NCBI GenBank assembly: GCA_021852095.1
Contig: JAJZOC010000013.1
Coordinates: 1-9,055, forward strand
From: a bacterium
GTDB lineage: Bacteria > Patescibacteriota > Microgenomatia > Levybacterales > UBA12049
Length of the DNA: 9,055 bases
Reading direction: 5' to 3'
Shown: positions 1 through 7,242 of the stretch, in pieces
Layout of the letters: each line of letters opens with the position of its first letter
Numbering within the stretch: position 1 is the first letter of the stretch
Notes under the pieces: model-generated
The model's input: only the letters and a program-made list of their open reading frames with translations
The model's database searches: none
What the model was told of the DNA's origin: nothing
Position numbers and translations under genes: made by a program

Positions 1-1620
1 GTAACGCTAATGGGTAAATCCATAGTTGAAGTTTCCGATTTACCGATAGAGACGGCTTATGATTTTTTTAAGACAGCAGAAAATTCTCTTAATAATTTTG
101 AAACAGAAATAGGAAAAACAATCTTTAAAGAAATAAAAGGCAGATTAATCTTTCTAATCAACGTAGGGCTTGAATACTTAACCCTTTCCCGAGGCGCCCA
201 AACGCTTTCCGGCGGAGAAGCCCAGCGCATACGGCTTGCATCCCAAATCGGAAGCGGATTAACAGGTGTTTTGTATGTATTGGATGAACCATCGATTGGA
301 CTGCATCAAAAAGATAATAAAAAACTCATAGAAACATTAAAAAAATTAAGAGATATAGGCAATACGGTTTTGGTTGTCGAACATGATCAGGAAACAATGG
401 AGGAATCGGATTACATTTTGGATTTTGGACCTTCGGCAGGAGAAAAAGGAGGATATATAGTTTCGAAAGGCACAATAGAGGACATAAAAAAAGATCCAAA
501 TTCTTTAACCGGACAATATTTGTCGGGGAAAAAAACAATTAGTGTCATTGAAAGAAAGCCGAAGCAATCTTCTCGAAATTTTGAGATTGCTTCGGCCGTT
601 TCACTCCATCGCAATGACGACAACAAACAAAAAGAGCTTAAAATAATCGGCGCACGAGAACATAACCTGAAAAATATAACCGTATCTTTTCCGCTTGGAA
701 AACTCATAGTGGTAACCGGCGTTTCCGGAAGCGGGAAGTCAACCCTCATAAATGACATTTTATATCAGGCCTTAATGCAAAAAAAGAATCCGTTTCACAG
801 ACAAAAACCAGGAAGTTTTAAAGAAATAGAGGGTTATCAATTTATTAAAAACGTTTTCGAAATAGATCAATCACCGATCGGCAGAACCCCAAGAAGTAAT
901 CCTGCAACTTATACAGGATCTTTCAGCTACATAAGAGATCTTTTTACCAAAACTAAAGAGGCAAAATTAAGAGGATACGGTCCTGGAAGATTTTCGTTTA
1001 ATGTTAAAGGGGGACGATGCGAAACCTGCGAAGGGGAAGGAGTGATAAAAATAGAAATGCAGTTTCTGCCGGATGTTTATGTTACCTGCGAAACATGTCA
1101 GGGAAAACAATATAATAAGGAAGCGCTTGAAATATTTTTTAACGGGAAAAATATAGCAGATGTATTATCTATGAGTGTCGAAGAAGCGCTTGAATTTTTC
1201 TCTTTTGTTCCGGGACTTTCCCATAAACTGCAAACTTTATCAAATGTCGGACTCTCATACATAAAACTTGGCCAGAGTGCACCCACTCTTTCAGGGGGAG
1301 AAGCTCAAAGAGTAAAACTGGCAACAGAGCTTGCTAAAAAGGGACGAGACGCCCTTTATTTATTGGATGAACCAACCACAGGACTTCATTTTGCGGATTT
1401 GGAAAAATTATTATATGTCTTAGAAGGGTTGGTTGCCGCAGGTAACAGCGTAATAGTTATTGAACATAATATGGATATTATTAAAAATGCGGACTACATT
1501 ATTGATTTAGGGCCAAACGGAGGTGAAAAAGGAGGATACGTTGTAGCAGCAGGAACTCCTCAAGAAATAGCCTCGAGTAAAGATTCATATACAGGTTTGT
1601 TTCTTAAAAAATATCTATAA
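1..1620 (+). CDS. uvrA: UvrABC excinuclease subunit A, C-terminal part (5' end outside window)
   Basis: UvrA is the ATP-driven damage-recognition subunit of nucleotide excision repair; it loads UvrB on damaged DNA. The frame is open from base 1 and the residues before the first ATG (base 10) already match the family, so this is the last ~540 of roughly 940 residues, not a gene starting at base 10. Visible: ABC signature LSGGEAQR of the first ATPase module (nt 205-228) with its Walker B LYVLDEPS (271-294); second-module Walker [10 protein letters not shown] (718-744); zinc-finger pairs CETC (1018-1029) and CETC (1087-1098); second signature LSGGEAQR (1288-1311), Walker B LYLLDEPT (1354-1377) and the switch His at 1465. 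The first Walker A and the UvrB-binding region would lie upstream. The linker between the modules is lengthened by an in-frame palindromic repeat (544-618). The family call is certain; whether the insertion is tolerated is inferred from the intact frame. Confidence 0.97.
   Translation, partial: VTLMGKSIVEVSDLPIETAYDFFKTAENSLNNFETEIGKTIFKEIKGRLIFLINVGLEYLTLSRGAQTLSGGEAQRIRLASQIGSGLTGVLYVLDEPSIGLHQKDNKKLIETLKKLRDIGNTVLVVEHDQETMEESDYILDFGPSAGEKGGYIVSKGTIEDIKKDPNSLTGQYLSGKKTISVIERKPKQSSRNFEIASAVSLHRNDDNKQKELKIIGAREHNLKNITVSFPLGKLIVVTGVSGSGKSTLINDILYQALMQKKNPFHRQKPGSFKEIEGYQFIKNVFEIDQSPIGRTPRSNPATYTGSFSYIRDLFTKTKEAKLRGYGPGRFSFNVKGGRCETCEGEGVIKIEMQFLPDVYVTCETCQGKQYNKEALEIFFNGKNIADVLSMSVEEALEFFSFVPGLSHKLQTLSNVGLSYIKLGQSAPTLSGGEAQRVKLATELAKKGRDALYLLDEPTTGLHFADLEKLLYVLEGLVAAGNSVIVIEHNMDIIKNADYIIDLGPNGGEKGGYVVAAGTPQEIASSKDSYTGLFLKKYL
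544..618. repeat. Palindromic repeat element inserted in frame within uvrA
   Basis: A perfect 13-bp inverted repeat, GCCGAAGCAATCT (558-570) and AGATTGCTTCGGC (584-596), encloses a 13-nt loop. An outer pair, GTCATTG (544-550) and CAATGAC (612-618), frames the whole. The GTCATTG...GAAGCAATCT layout is that of a dispersed palindromic repeat I recall from many bacterial genomes. The stretch is exactly 75 nt, begins on a codon boundary and encodes 25 residues including [12 protein letters not shown]. It lies in the linker between the two UvrA ATPase modules, where relatives carry only a short variable link. It resembles in principle the Rickettsia palindromic elements found inside genes. The inverted repeat is seen directly; the element identity is from recall. 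Confidence 0.8.
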
Positions 1621-1631
1621 GTCAGACTTAT

Positions 1632-3455
1632 ATGCAAAAAATCTGCCGCTTCTTTATTTTTTTTATAGTATTAATGTTTATAGCCACAAAAGCTTCGTTT
1701 GCATCTAATGATTTTCAAACATCAACTAAAGCAATGTATACTATTTATGATACCGGTATAACTCACATTGTTTTTAACATAACTCTAACCAATACATCCA
1801 GCAAATTTTTTGCGTCGTCCTATACCTTAAATCCAGGCATATCTGATATAAGAAATCTATCAGTTTCTGATCCCTTAGGTGCAATAACTCCAAAACTTAT
1901 AAGCGGAAAAAATGGCAAATCAATTTTGGTAAATTTTAACTCGAAAGTTGCCGGTTTCGGACGAAAACTTCCCTTTACAATCTCGCTGGATACGTCAGAT
2001 GTAGCAAAAAGAGAAGGACGGATATGGGAAATCAATATACCTGGTCTACCCGTATCTAATGATTACTCTAATTTTTCTGCCTTTGTAACGGTTCCCGCTT
2101 CTTTTGGAAATCCTTCATACATAAAACCAAATTCCGAGTATCAGGATTTTGAATATAAAAATCACACTTTTGTCTTTTCGAAAAACGAGCTTGAACATTC
2201 CGGTATTTCTATGGGGTTTGGAAATATGCAAATCTATTCATTTACTATCTCTTATCACATAAAAAACCACAATTTATTTCCCATAACAGAAACTATTGCC
2301 CTACCCCCCTCTACTAATTACCAAACTGTTTATATCGAAAGCATTTCTAAGAAACCAGAAAATGTTGTTGTAGACAAGGACGGAAACTGGCTTGCCCGTT
2401 ACTATTTATATCCTTCTGAAGAGAAAAATATTACCGTTAAAGGTATTGCTAAAGTTTTTCTTACGCCCAAAGAAGAAATAGGAAAACATCTTTCTGATTA
2501 TTTAAAAAGCGACCCTAACTGGCAAATCGATAATCCACAAATCCAAAAACTCGGTAAAAAACTCAAAACTCCTAAAGCAATTTATAATTACGTTGCTTCC
2601 CATCTGCATTATGACTTTTCAAGAGTCTTAGATAATAAACCTCGCCTTGGAGCCCTAGACGCATTAGATAACCCGAAATCAGCGGTGTGTCTTGAATTTA
2701 CCGATCTTTTTATCGCACTTAGCAGATCAGCCGGAATCCCCGCAAGAGAAATAGACGGATTCGCGTATACGACAAATATTAAAGAAAGGCCATTATCTTT
2801 AGTTAAAGATATTCTTCACGCGTGGCCCGAATATTACGATTATTCAAAAAAAACTTGGATAATGGTTGATCCTACTTGGGGCAATACGACAAATGGCGTA
2901 GATTATTTTAATACGATGGATTTCGATCACTTCGCATTTGTCATAAAAGGAGAAAACAGTACATATCCTATTCCTGCAGGAGGATATAAAACAGGAAATA
3001 CCCAAAATGAAAAGGATGTAGAAGTTAAATTTATAAATAAATATAATGCTTCTCCGGCTAAATTTAGTTTTCAAACCGATATCGCAAAAAAATCCCTGTC
3101 CGAATTGCCGATTAACGGTTCAATAACAATCAGTAATACGGGAAGCAGTATTCTTGCGTCTCAAACAATAGTAATAACATCCGATCTTTTTCCCAAAAAA
3201 CAAATTATTAAATCCTCTGAAGTACCGCCGTATGGATTTTTAAAGATACCCTTTTATTTAGAATCTCCGAACTTTTTGACAAATAAGATTTCTGAAGTTA
3301 AAATAACGGTTGCCGGTAAAACATTTATTTACAGCGTGGATATTGTACCGTTTAACAGTAAAATGCTTTACATAGGAGGTGCTATTATTGCGATATTTAT
3401 TGCATTCTTATCATTTATTGCCGCAAGAGCCCGGAATTTATCTATTTTTAGATAA
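1632..3455 (+). CDS. Secreted, membrane-anchored transglutaminase-like (papain-fold) protein
   Basis: This 607-residue protein has an N-terminal signal peptide (basic MQKICR, hydrophobic stretch ~7-17, likely cleavage near ASFA at 22-25). A beta-rich region of ~280 residues follows, then a transglutaminase-core domain (~315-440). Its catalytic triad is readable: Cys353 in AVCLEFTDLF, His396 in LHAWPEYY and Asp413 in MVDPTW. After another beta-type region a C-terminal membrane helix (~577-598) with a basic tail (RARNLSIFR) anchors it, so the catalytic part should face outside. The family includes cysteine proteases, peptide-modifying enzymes and cross-linking enzymes; the substrate here is unknown. 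The gene begins 11 bp after uvrA with no clear Shine-Dalgarno site, and its last 68 bp overlap uvrC. The domain call is strong; the biological role and any link to DNA repair are unknown. Confidence 0.88.
   Translation: MQKICRFFIFFIVLMFIATKASFASNDFQTSTKAMYTIYDTGITHIVFNITLTNTSSKFFASSYTLNPGISDIRNLSVSDPLGAITPKLISGKNGKSILVNFNSKVAGFGRKLPFTISLDTSDVAKREGRIWEINIPGLPVSNDYSNFSAFVTVPASFGNPSYIKPNSEYQDFEYKNHTFVFSKNELEHSGISMGFGNMQIYSFTISYHIKNHNLFPITETIALPPSTNYQTVYIESISKKPENVVVDKDGNWLARYYLYPSEEKNITVKGIAKVFLTPKEEIGKHLSDYLKSDPNWQIDNPQIQKLGKKLKTPKAIYNYVASHLHYDFSRVLDNKPRLGALDALDNPKSAVCLEFTDLFIALSRSAGIPAREIDGFAYTTNIKERPLSLVKDILHAWPEYYDYSKKTWIMVDPTWGNTTNGVDYFNTMDFDHFAFVIKGENSTYPIPAGGYKTGNTQNEKDVEVKFINKYNASPAKFSFQTDIAKKSLSELPINGSITISNTGSSILASQTIVITSDLFPKKQIIKSSEVPPYGFLKIPFYLESPNFLTNKISEVKITVAGKTFIYSVDIVPFNSKMLYIGGAIIAIFIAFLSFIAARARNLSIFR
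3374..3380 (+). promoter_or_regulatory. Shine-Dalgarno site AGGAGGT deciding the uvrC start
   Basis: A near-perfect anti-16S match lies inside the transglutaminase coding sequence. It is 7 nt before TTG at 3388, the normal spacing. The alternative GTG at 3379 overlaps this site and cannot use it, so TTG 3388 is the better uvrC start. The location implies that uvrC translation is coupled to ribosomes finishing the upstream gene. Confidence 0.85.
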
Positions 3456-4686
3456 AGAGGGAAATGTCCTTTACGTTGGGAAAGCAAAAAATCTTAAAAA
3501 AAGAGTCGCATCATATTTTACTAATTCTAAAAATCTACTAGAGAAAACAAGGCTGCTTATTGCCTCGTCATTTTATATAAAAACAATAGTAGTTGAATCC
3601 GATATAGACGCTCTTTTACTGGAAATAAATTACATTAAAAAATTTACCCCTAAATTTAACGTAAAATTAATAGACGGAAAAGCCTATCCTCTGATAAGAA
3701 TTACCGTTTCAGAGGAAATTCCAAAGGTTTTAATTGCCAGACAACAAAACGATAAAAAATCCATATACTTCGGTCCGTATCCCAGCACTAAATCTTTAAG
3801 ACTTGTTCTTAAACTTCTTAGGCGGATTTTTCCCTTTATATCTGTTGATAACCATCCGAAAAAAACTTGTCTGTATTACCATTTAGGTCTTTGCCCCTGT
3901 CTGAATGCATTTTCAAACCCGGAGAATAAAAAAGAATACAGAAAAAATATAAAATACATAATTGAGTTCCTAAAAGGAAACAGAAAAAAAATTGTAAAAG
4001 AATTAGAAAAAGAAAGAAGCACGCTCGTAAGAAATGAGAGATTTGAAAAAGCGGCATTGATCCAGAAAAAACTTGACGCGATAAATTATATTACCGCCAA
4101 AAGCCGAAACCCGTTTGAATATGAAGAAAATCCTAATCTTGTATCAGATATAAGAAAGAAGCAGTTAGAAGATTTGAAAAAGATACTTAAAGAGGCAAAA
4201 GTTTCTGTGGAAAATTTAAGAAGAATAGAATGTTACGATATTTCAAATATTATGGGCAAACAGGCTGTGGGCTCAATGGTTGTTTTTATCAATGGAAAAA
4301 AAGACAGTTCGCAATACCGAAAATTTAAAATAAAAACACTGCCTCCGACTCCTAATGATTTTGCAATGATGGAAGAAGTTCTCCGAAGGAGACTTAAACA
4401 TAAAGAATGGACTTATCCTGATTTAATCATTGTTGACGGAGGAAAAGGACAAGTATCCTCAGCATTAAAAGTTTTAACAATGGAACAATGGAACAATGGA
4501 ACAATGCGTATCCCCGTCATCGGTCTTGCCAAAAGAGAAGAAATAATTATCACCTCCGATTTTAAAGAAATAAGACTGCCAAGAAATTTCCCCGCTCTTT
4601 TTTTAATACAAAACCTACGGGATGAAGCACATCGTTTTGCCATCACCTATCATCGCCGCCTTCGCTCAAAAAATTTTATGCCTTAG
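3388..4686 (+). CDS. uvrC: UvrABC excinuclease subunit C, short form lacking the helix-hairpin-helix tail
   Basis: UvrC cuts on both sides of a UvrB-marked lesion. From the TTG start it is 432 residues against about 600 in typical members. N-terminal GIY-YIG nuclease: GIY 16-18, YVG 29-31, Arg39, Glu79. UVR (UvrB-binding) helices lie near 202-232. The RNase H-like endonuclease follows, with Asp284 (CYDIS), Asp324 (PNDFAMM), Asp350 (VDGGKGQ) and His415 (RDEAHRF), so both incision sites look intact. The protein ends right after YHRRLRSKNFMP, so the C-terminal tandem helix-hairpin-helix DNA-binding region is absent. The segment between the UVR helices and the RNase H fold is also short. The Cys cluster keeps Cys161, 169 and 171 with altered spacing, and the usual first Cys is missing. 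An 8-bp tandem repeat adds residues before IPVIGLAK. A real gene follows at once on the other strand, so a frameshifted tail is not hidden downstream. Confidence 0.93.
   Translation: MRYLLHSYHLLPQEPGIYLFLDKEGNVLYVGKAKNLKKRVASYFTNSKNLLEKTRLLIASSFYIKTIVVESDIDALLLEINYIKKFTPKFNVKLIDGKAYPLIRITVSEEIPKVLIARQQNDKKSIYFGPYPSTKSLRLVLKLLRRIFPFISVDNHPKKTCLYYHLGLCPCLNAFSNPENKKEYRKNIKYIIEFLKGNRKKIVKELEKERSTLVRNERFEKAALIQKKLDAINYITAKSRNPFEYEENPNLVSDIRKKQLEDLKKILKEAKVSVENLRRIECYDISNIMGKQAVGSMVVFINGKKDSSQYRKFKIKTLPPTPNDFAMMEEVLRRRLKHKEWTYPDLIIVDGGKGQVSSALKVLTMEQWNNGTMRIPVIGLAKREEIIITSDFKEIRLPRNFPALFLIQNLRDEAHRFAITYHRRLRSKNFMP
4477..4506 (+). repeat. Tandem 8-bp repeat (ACAATGGA x 3.75) inside uvrC
   Basis: Three full ACAATGGA units plus ACAATG run in direct succession. 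Read in frame they encode TMEQWNNGTM. Because 8 is not a multiple of 3, gain or loss of one unit would shift the frame, while the three complete units equal 24 nt and preserve it. It falls between ALKVL and IPVIGLAK in the RNase H-like domain, a loop that is usually a few residues shorter. Confidence 0.9.
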
Positions 4687-4690
4687 GGAA

Positions 4691-6049
4691 CTATTTTCTA
4701 TATAAATTGTAGGTGTAGGGAAAATAAAGAAAGGTAGCAGGAGAATCCGCAAGCAGATATTTTTGAAAATCCATATATATACTTTGTCTTTTAGAGAAAT
4801 TAACGATCCTTCTCCCATCTTCCAATAATTTGTCTATCCTTAAATTCTTGTAGTTTGATATATTATCATTCTGACCGCTATGCCAAAGAGCATATTCATC
4901 AGGATCCTTAGGAAGGATAAAACTTCCCAAAAATATTTGGAACTTTGAAGGTATAGTATTTACCTTTTCGATTGATACCCTTATGCCCAATTTTTCCCAG
5001 CTAGATTTAATTATCTTGGCTGTCGATAAGTACGCTGGGAGGGTTTCTATTTTTAAAGATAGTTTCGCGCTTGCCGTTCCTTCAGGAGTAGACAACAGTA
5101 AAAGATGAGCATGAACATAATCTTGCGTTTTCGGTTCAAGATCTTTATTGTACGCCCAGGAATATGGGGATAAAGGAAGATAGTTTCTAAGTCCATCAGG
5201 AAAGTGATCCGGCACGGCGTAGGAAAGGGCATCTCTTATTCTAGCATCAGATAAAACAGGATCTTTCGTATTGTAAAATATGGTAACAAGATGACTATAG
5301 TCAACTGTTTTTTTTACTTCGGTATTAACAAAATCATAAAAGCTAGTATTTTTATACCTAGCATTATCTAATCCTTGAGCTATTCTTATCTCTCCTAAAA
5401 GATATGCTGTTTTTAAAGCTGACATGCTCGGATAAAAACGGTAAGTTATTATATGGTTCGGATTCTTTATTGACGCTAAGGTAATATACTCCACAAAGGG
5501 CCCGTTTAATTTTAAATCTATTATCTTATAATCTCCAATTCCCACAAAACCGTTCTTGAAGATAGGACTCGAAACGGTAATCAGAAATGGACTATAACTT
5601 TCTTTAAGAGAAAAAACCAAAGTGAATTTATTCGGGCGAGTTATCCTAACGTCGCTAAAAGAATAATTTATTTTATTTGATGTTAATAAAGACCCATCAG
5701 AAAAATGCATATTTCTTTTTAAGAAAAACGTATATTGTTTTCCATTATTATCGATTTTCCATGATTTAGCCAGCGCGGGATGTGGCATTCCATCTTTGGA
5801 AATACTTGTTAAACCCACTGAAAGCTTATTTAAAATAAAAGAAGGAAGAGAATCAAGAGTATAAGCTCCCACTATCCCAACCGTTTCTTTTTGGGAGTTA
5901 AGAAACTTCGGAACAAAAAATTTAAATGCATTTAGGATTAAAAAAAAACCCAGCGCTCCGATGACTATCAGAAGAAAAATTCTCCTTCCCCATCTTTTTA
6001 TATATGCTTTTAGCAGCCAAAAAAATAACCGTCTCTTAAACAAAGCCAT
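4691..6049 (-). CDS. Membrane-anchored family 5 (peptide/oligopeptide-type) solute-binding protein
   Basis: This 452-residue protein belongs to the extracellular solute-binding protein family 5 of peptide-type ABC importers. An N-terminal basic segment and membrane helix (~24-46) lack a lipobox Cys, suggesting an uncleaved anchor with the binding domain outside. The family motif is clear at ~106-131 (YTFFLKRNMHFSDGSLLTS, then YSF), and the C-terminal part has DPDEYALWHSG (~385) followed by NYKNLRIDKLL. It is shorter than most members; the segments after YSF and around the usual NPDYW motif look condensed. No permease or ATPase gene is in the window, so its transport partner is unknown and a sensing or peptide-scavenging role is possible. 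It starts 6 bp after the secG stop, with GAGGA 9 nt before ATG. It ends 4 bp from the uvrC stop on the opposite strand. The family call is good; the ligand is unknown. Confidence 0.87.
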   Translation of the reverse strand: MALFKRRLFFWLLKAYIKRWGRRIFLLIVIGALGFFLILNAFKFFVPKFLNSQKETVGIVGAYTLDSLPSFILNKLSVGLTSISKDGMPHPALAKSWKIDNNGKQYTFFLKRNMHFSDGSLLTSNKINYSFSDVRITRPNKFTLVFSLKESYSPFLITVSSPIFKNGFVGIGDYKIIDLKLNGPFVEYITLASIKNPNHIITYRFYPSMSALKTAYLLGEIRIAQGLDNARYKNTSFYDFVNTEVKKTVDYSHLVTIFYNTKDPVLSDARIRDALSYAVPDHFPDGLRNYLPLSPYSWAYNKDLEPKTQDYVHAHLLLLSTPEGTASAKLSLKIETLPAYLSTAKIIKSSWEKLGIRVSIEKVNTIPSKFQIFLGSFILPKDPDEYALWHSGQNDNISNYKNLRIDKLLEDGRRIVNFSKRQSIYMDFQKYLLADSPATFLYFPYTYNLYRK

Positions 6050-6055
6050 ACCTTT

Positions 6056-6271
6056 TTATCCTCGGGGGAAAAGGAGAATTATAGAAATAAGCCCAAAAAC
6101 AGAAGCCAAAACTATAGTGGCTGTCACAAGAAGCTTTTCCATACTCCTTCTGCTTCTATAAAATTCTCCACCCTGACCAAAAGCCGAAGACAATCCGCTC
6201 CCCTGCGACTGGAGAAGAATCGCTGCTATAAGTAAAATTGCAATTATCAGCTGAAGAGCAATAAGAAGCAT
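6056..6271 (-). CDS. secG: Preprotein translocase subunit SecG
   Basis: SecG is the small two-helix subunit that assists SecA-driven export through SecYEG. At 71 residues it is at the short end of the family. Two membrane helices (~2-20 and ~48-69) flank the typical cytoplasmic loop: LLQSQGSGLSSAFGQGGE matches the usual LQ..G.GL..AFG.GG pattern, followed by a basic stretch (RSRRSMEK). It begins 10 bp after the glmR stop and appears to have its own promoter overlapping that stop codon. No Shine-Dalgarno sequence precedes the ATG. The solute-binding gene follows after 6 bp. SecE and SecY are not in the window, as is common. Confidence 0.93.
   Translation of the reverse strand: MLLIALQLIIAILLIAAILLQSQGSGLSSAFGQGGEFYRSRRSMEKLLVTATIVLASVFGLISIILLFPRG
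6059..6063 (-). promoter_or_regulatory. Shine-Dalgarno site (GAGGA) of the solute-binding protein gene
   Basis: On the minus strand GAGGA lies 9 nt before the ATG at 6049 and spans the last bases of secG, just before and touching its stop codon. This indicates leader-dependent, probably coupled translation, in contrast to the SD-less secG upstream of it. Confidence 0.6.
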
Positions 6272-6280
6272 AACGTTTTT

Positions 6281-6310
6281 ATTATACTGCCGTTTCTATT
6301 GCTTTTGCAA
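6281..6310 (-). promoter_or_regulatory. Putative secG promoter (TTGCAA-18-TATAAT), near-leaderless
   Basis: On the minus strand a -35-like TTGCAA (6310-6305) and a perfect -10 TATAAT (6286-6281) are separated by 18 bp. The -10 overlaps the glmR TAA stop. Nine bases separate it from the secG ATG, so a start site about 7 nt downstream would leave a leader of only 2-3 nt. No Shine-Dalgarno sequence is present. Prediction only. Confidence 0.6.
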
Positions 6311-7232
6311 GTTTTTTGGAGTCGTGGTATAACGGAAAAGTTTGGTCTATTAGATCTCTTTTAATTACTTCTAAAGATGTATCAACCTCATCTAAACCCA
6401 CATACAGATAATTGTATTTTTTTGGAATTTTAGTAGAGAAATTATTGTTCACGATAACCAAGTCAAATGGGTTAAACCCTAAGTGTCTTTTAATCGCATT
6501 TAGATAATCGGATACCTTATAGCCTTTTGTTTCAAAAGGCTTATTGGCAACATTCACAACAAAAATTTTTTTTGCATCGCTTTCACGCAAAACCCTTTTT
6601 ATGTCTTTTGTCATTAAAACAGGTAAAATAGTAGTATAAAGATCTCCGGGTCCGGCTATAATAATGTCCGCCGTCTTTAGACTATCTATGACCTCTTTTG
6701 AACTCACGGAATTTTTTGGATTTAAGAATATCTTAGTTAAAATTCTTTTACCTCCATATTGACCAAGATCAATATTTTCTTCGCCATAGACCATTTTTCC
6801 TTCAACTGTCTTTGCCATGATCCGCGTTTTATTTACTGTTGCCGGAAAAATATTCCCCTCGATATTAAACATATTTTTCATAATGAGCAGAGCATCTTGA
6901 AAATTTCCTTTTGTATTAAAAAGGGCTGTAAGGATAAAACTCCCAAGCTTGTGTCCGCCTATTTCATTGTCTTTACCATAACGGTTGCCCGGAAATCTAT
7001 ACAAAAAAAGATTAGCCATGTCTTTGTTATTCGATAAAGCAGACATGCAGGAAACAAAATCTCCGGGAGGACACATATTAAAAAGCCGTCTCAATCTTCC
7101 TCCTGACCCTCCTTCATCAGCTGTCGAAACCACGACGGAGATATTTTTATAAATCTTTTTTAAGCCTTTAAGAAGATTAACTGTTCCTATGCCGCCGCCC
7201 AAACAAACAATCTTTTTGTTTTTTGTCTTCAT
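6282..7232 (-). CDS. glmR: GlmR/YvcK-type gluconeogenesis factor (CofD-like fold, UDP-sugar binding)
   Basis: This 316-residue protein is homologous to YvcK, also called GlmR, which in Bacillus binds UDP-GlcNAc and tunes GlmS and hence cell-wall precursor supply. Visible motifs: N-terminal nucleotide-binding loop GGGIGT (12-17), TADEGGSGGRLRR (37-49), PPGD (55-58), GGHKLGSFILTAL (92-104), AGPGDLYTTILP (193-204) and NKPFETKGYKVSDYL near 227-242. The length is normal for the family. Compared with the usual ADDGGSSGRLR, the loop here reads ADEGGSGGRLR, a small variant. It starts 10 bp after the upstream membrane-protein gene, with only a weak AGG near the ATG, and its TAA stop lies within the -10 of secG. 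Family confidence is high; the regulatory role in this organism is inferred. The related 2-phospho-lactate transferase CofD is less likely, as no cofactor F420 genes are nearby. Confidence 0.92.
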   Translation of the reverse strand: MKTKNKKIVCLGGGIGTVNLLKGLKKIYKNISVVVSTADEGGSGGRLRRLFNMCPPGDFVSCMSALSNNKDMANLFLYRFPGNRYGKDNEIGGHKLGSFILTALFNTKGNFQDALLIMKNMFNIEGNIFPATVNKTRIMAKTVEGKMVYGEENIDLGQYGGKRILTKIFLNPKNSVSSKEVIDSLKTADIIIAGPGDLYTTILPVLMTKDIKRVLRESDAKKIFVVNVANKPFETKGYKVSDYLNAIKRHLGFNPFDLVIVNNNFSTKIPKKYNYLYVGLDEVDTSLEVIKRDLIDQTFPLYHDSKKLAKAIETAV

Positions 7233-7242
7233 AAGCCTAAAA

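Noticed and set aside
544..618. Intrinsic terminator within uvrA
   Set aside because: The strong stem is not followed by a T-tract, and the flanking sequence matches a dispersed palindromic repeat rather than a terminator.
411..758. Antisense reading frames of 60-115 codons opposite uvrA, the transglutaminase gene, uvrC, glmR and the DUF2130 gene
   Set aside because: They lie fully opposite confidently assigned genes, lack promoters and SD sites, and show no family resemblance.
1611..1631. Leaderless promoter (TATAAG) for the transglutaminase gene
   Set aside because: The hexamer is 10 nt from ATG and no -35 is present at 16-18 bp; the close spacing to uvrA makes read-through simpler.
3379..3387. 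GTG at 3379 as the uvrC start
   Set aside because: The GTG overlaps the AGGAGGT site itself; TTG 3388 lies at the correct 7-nt spacing.
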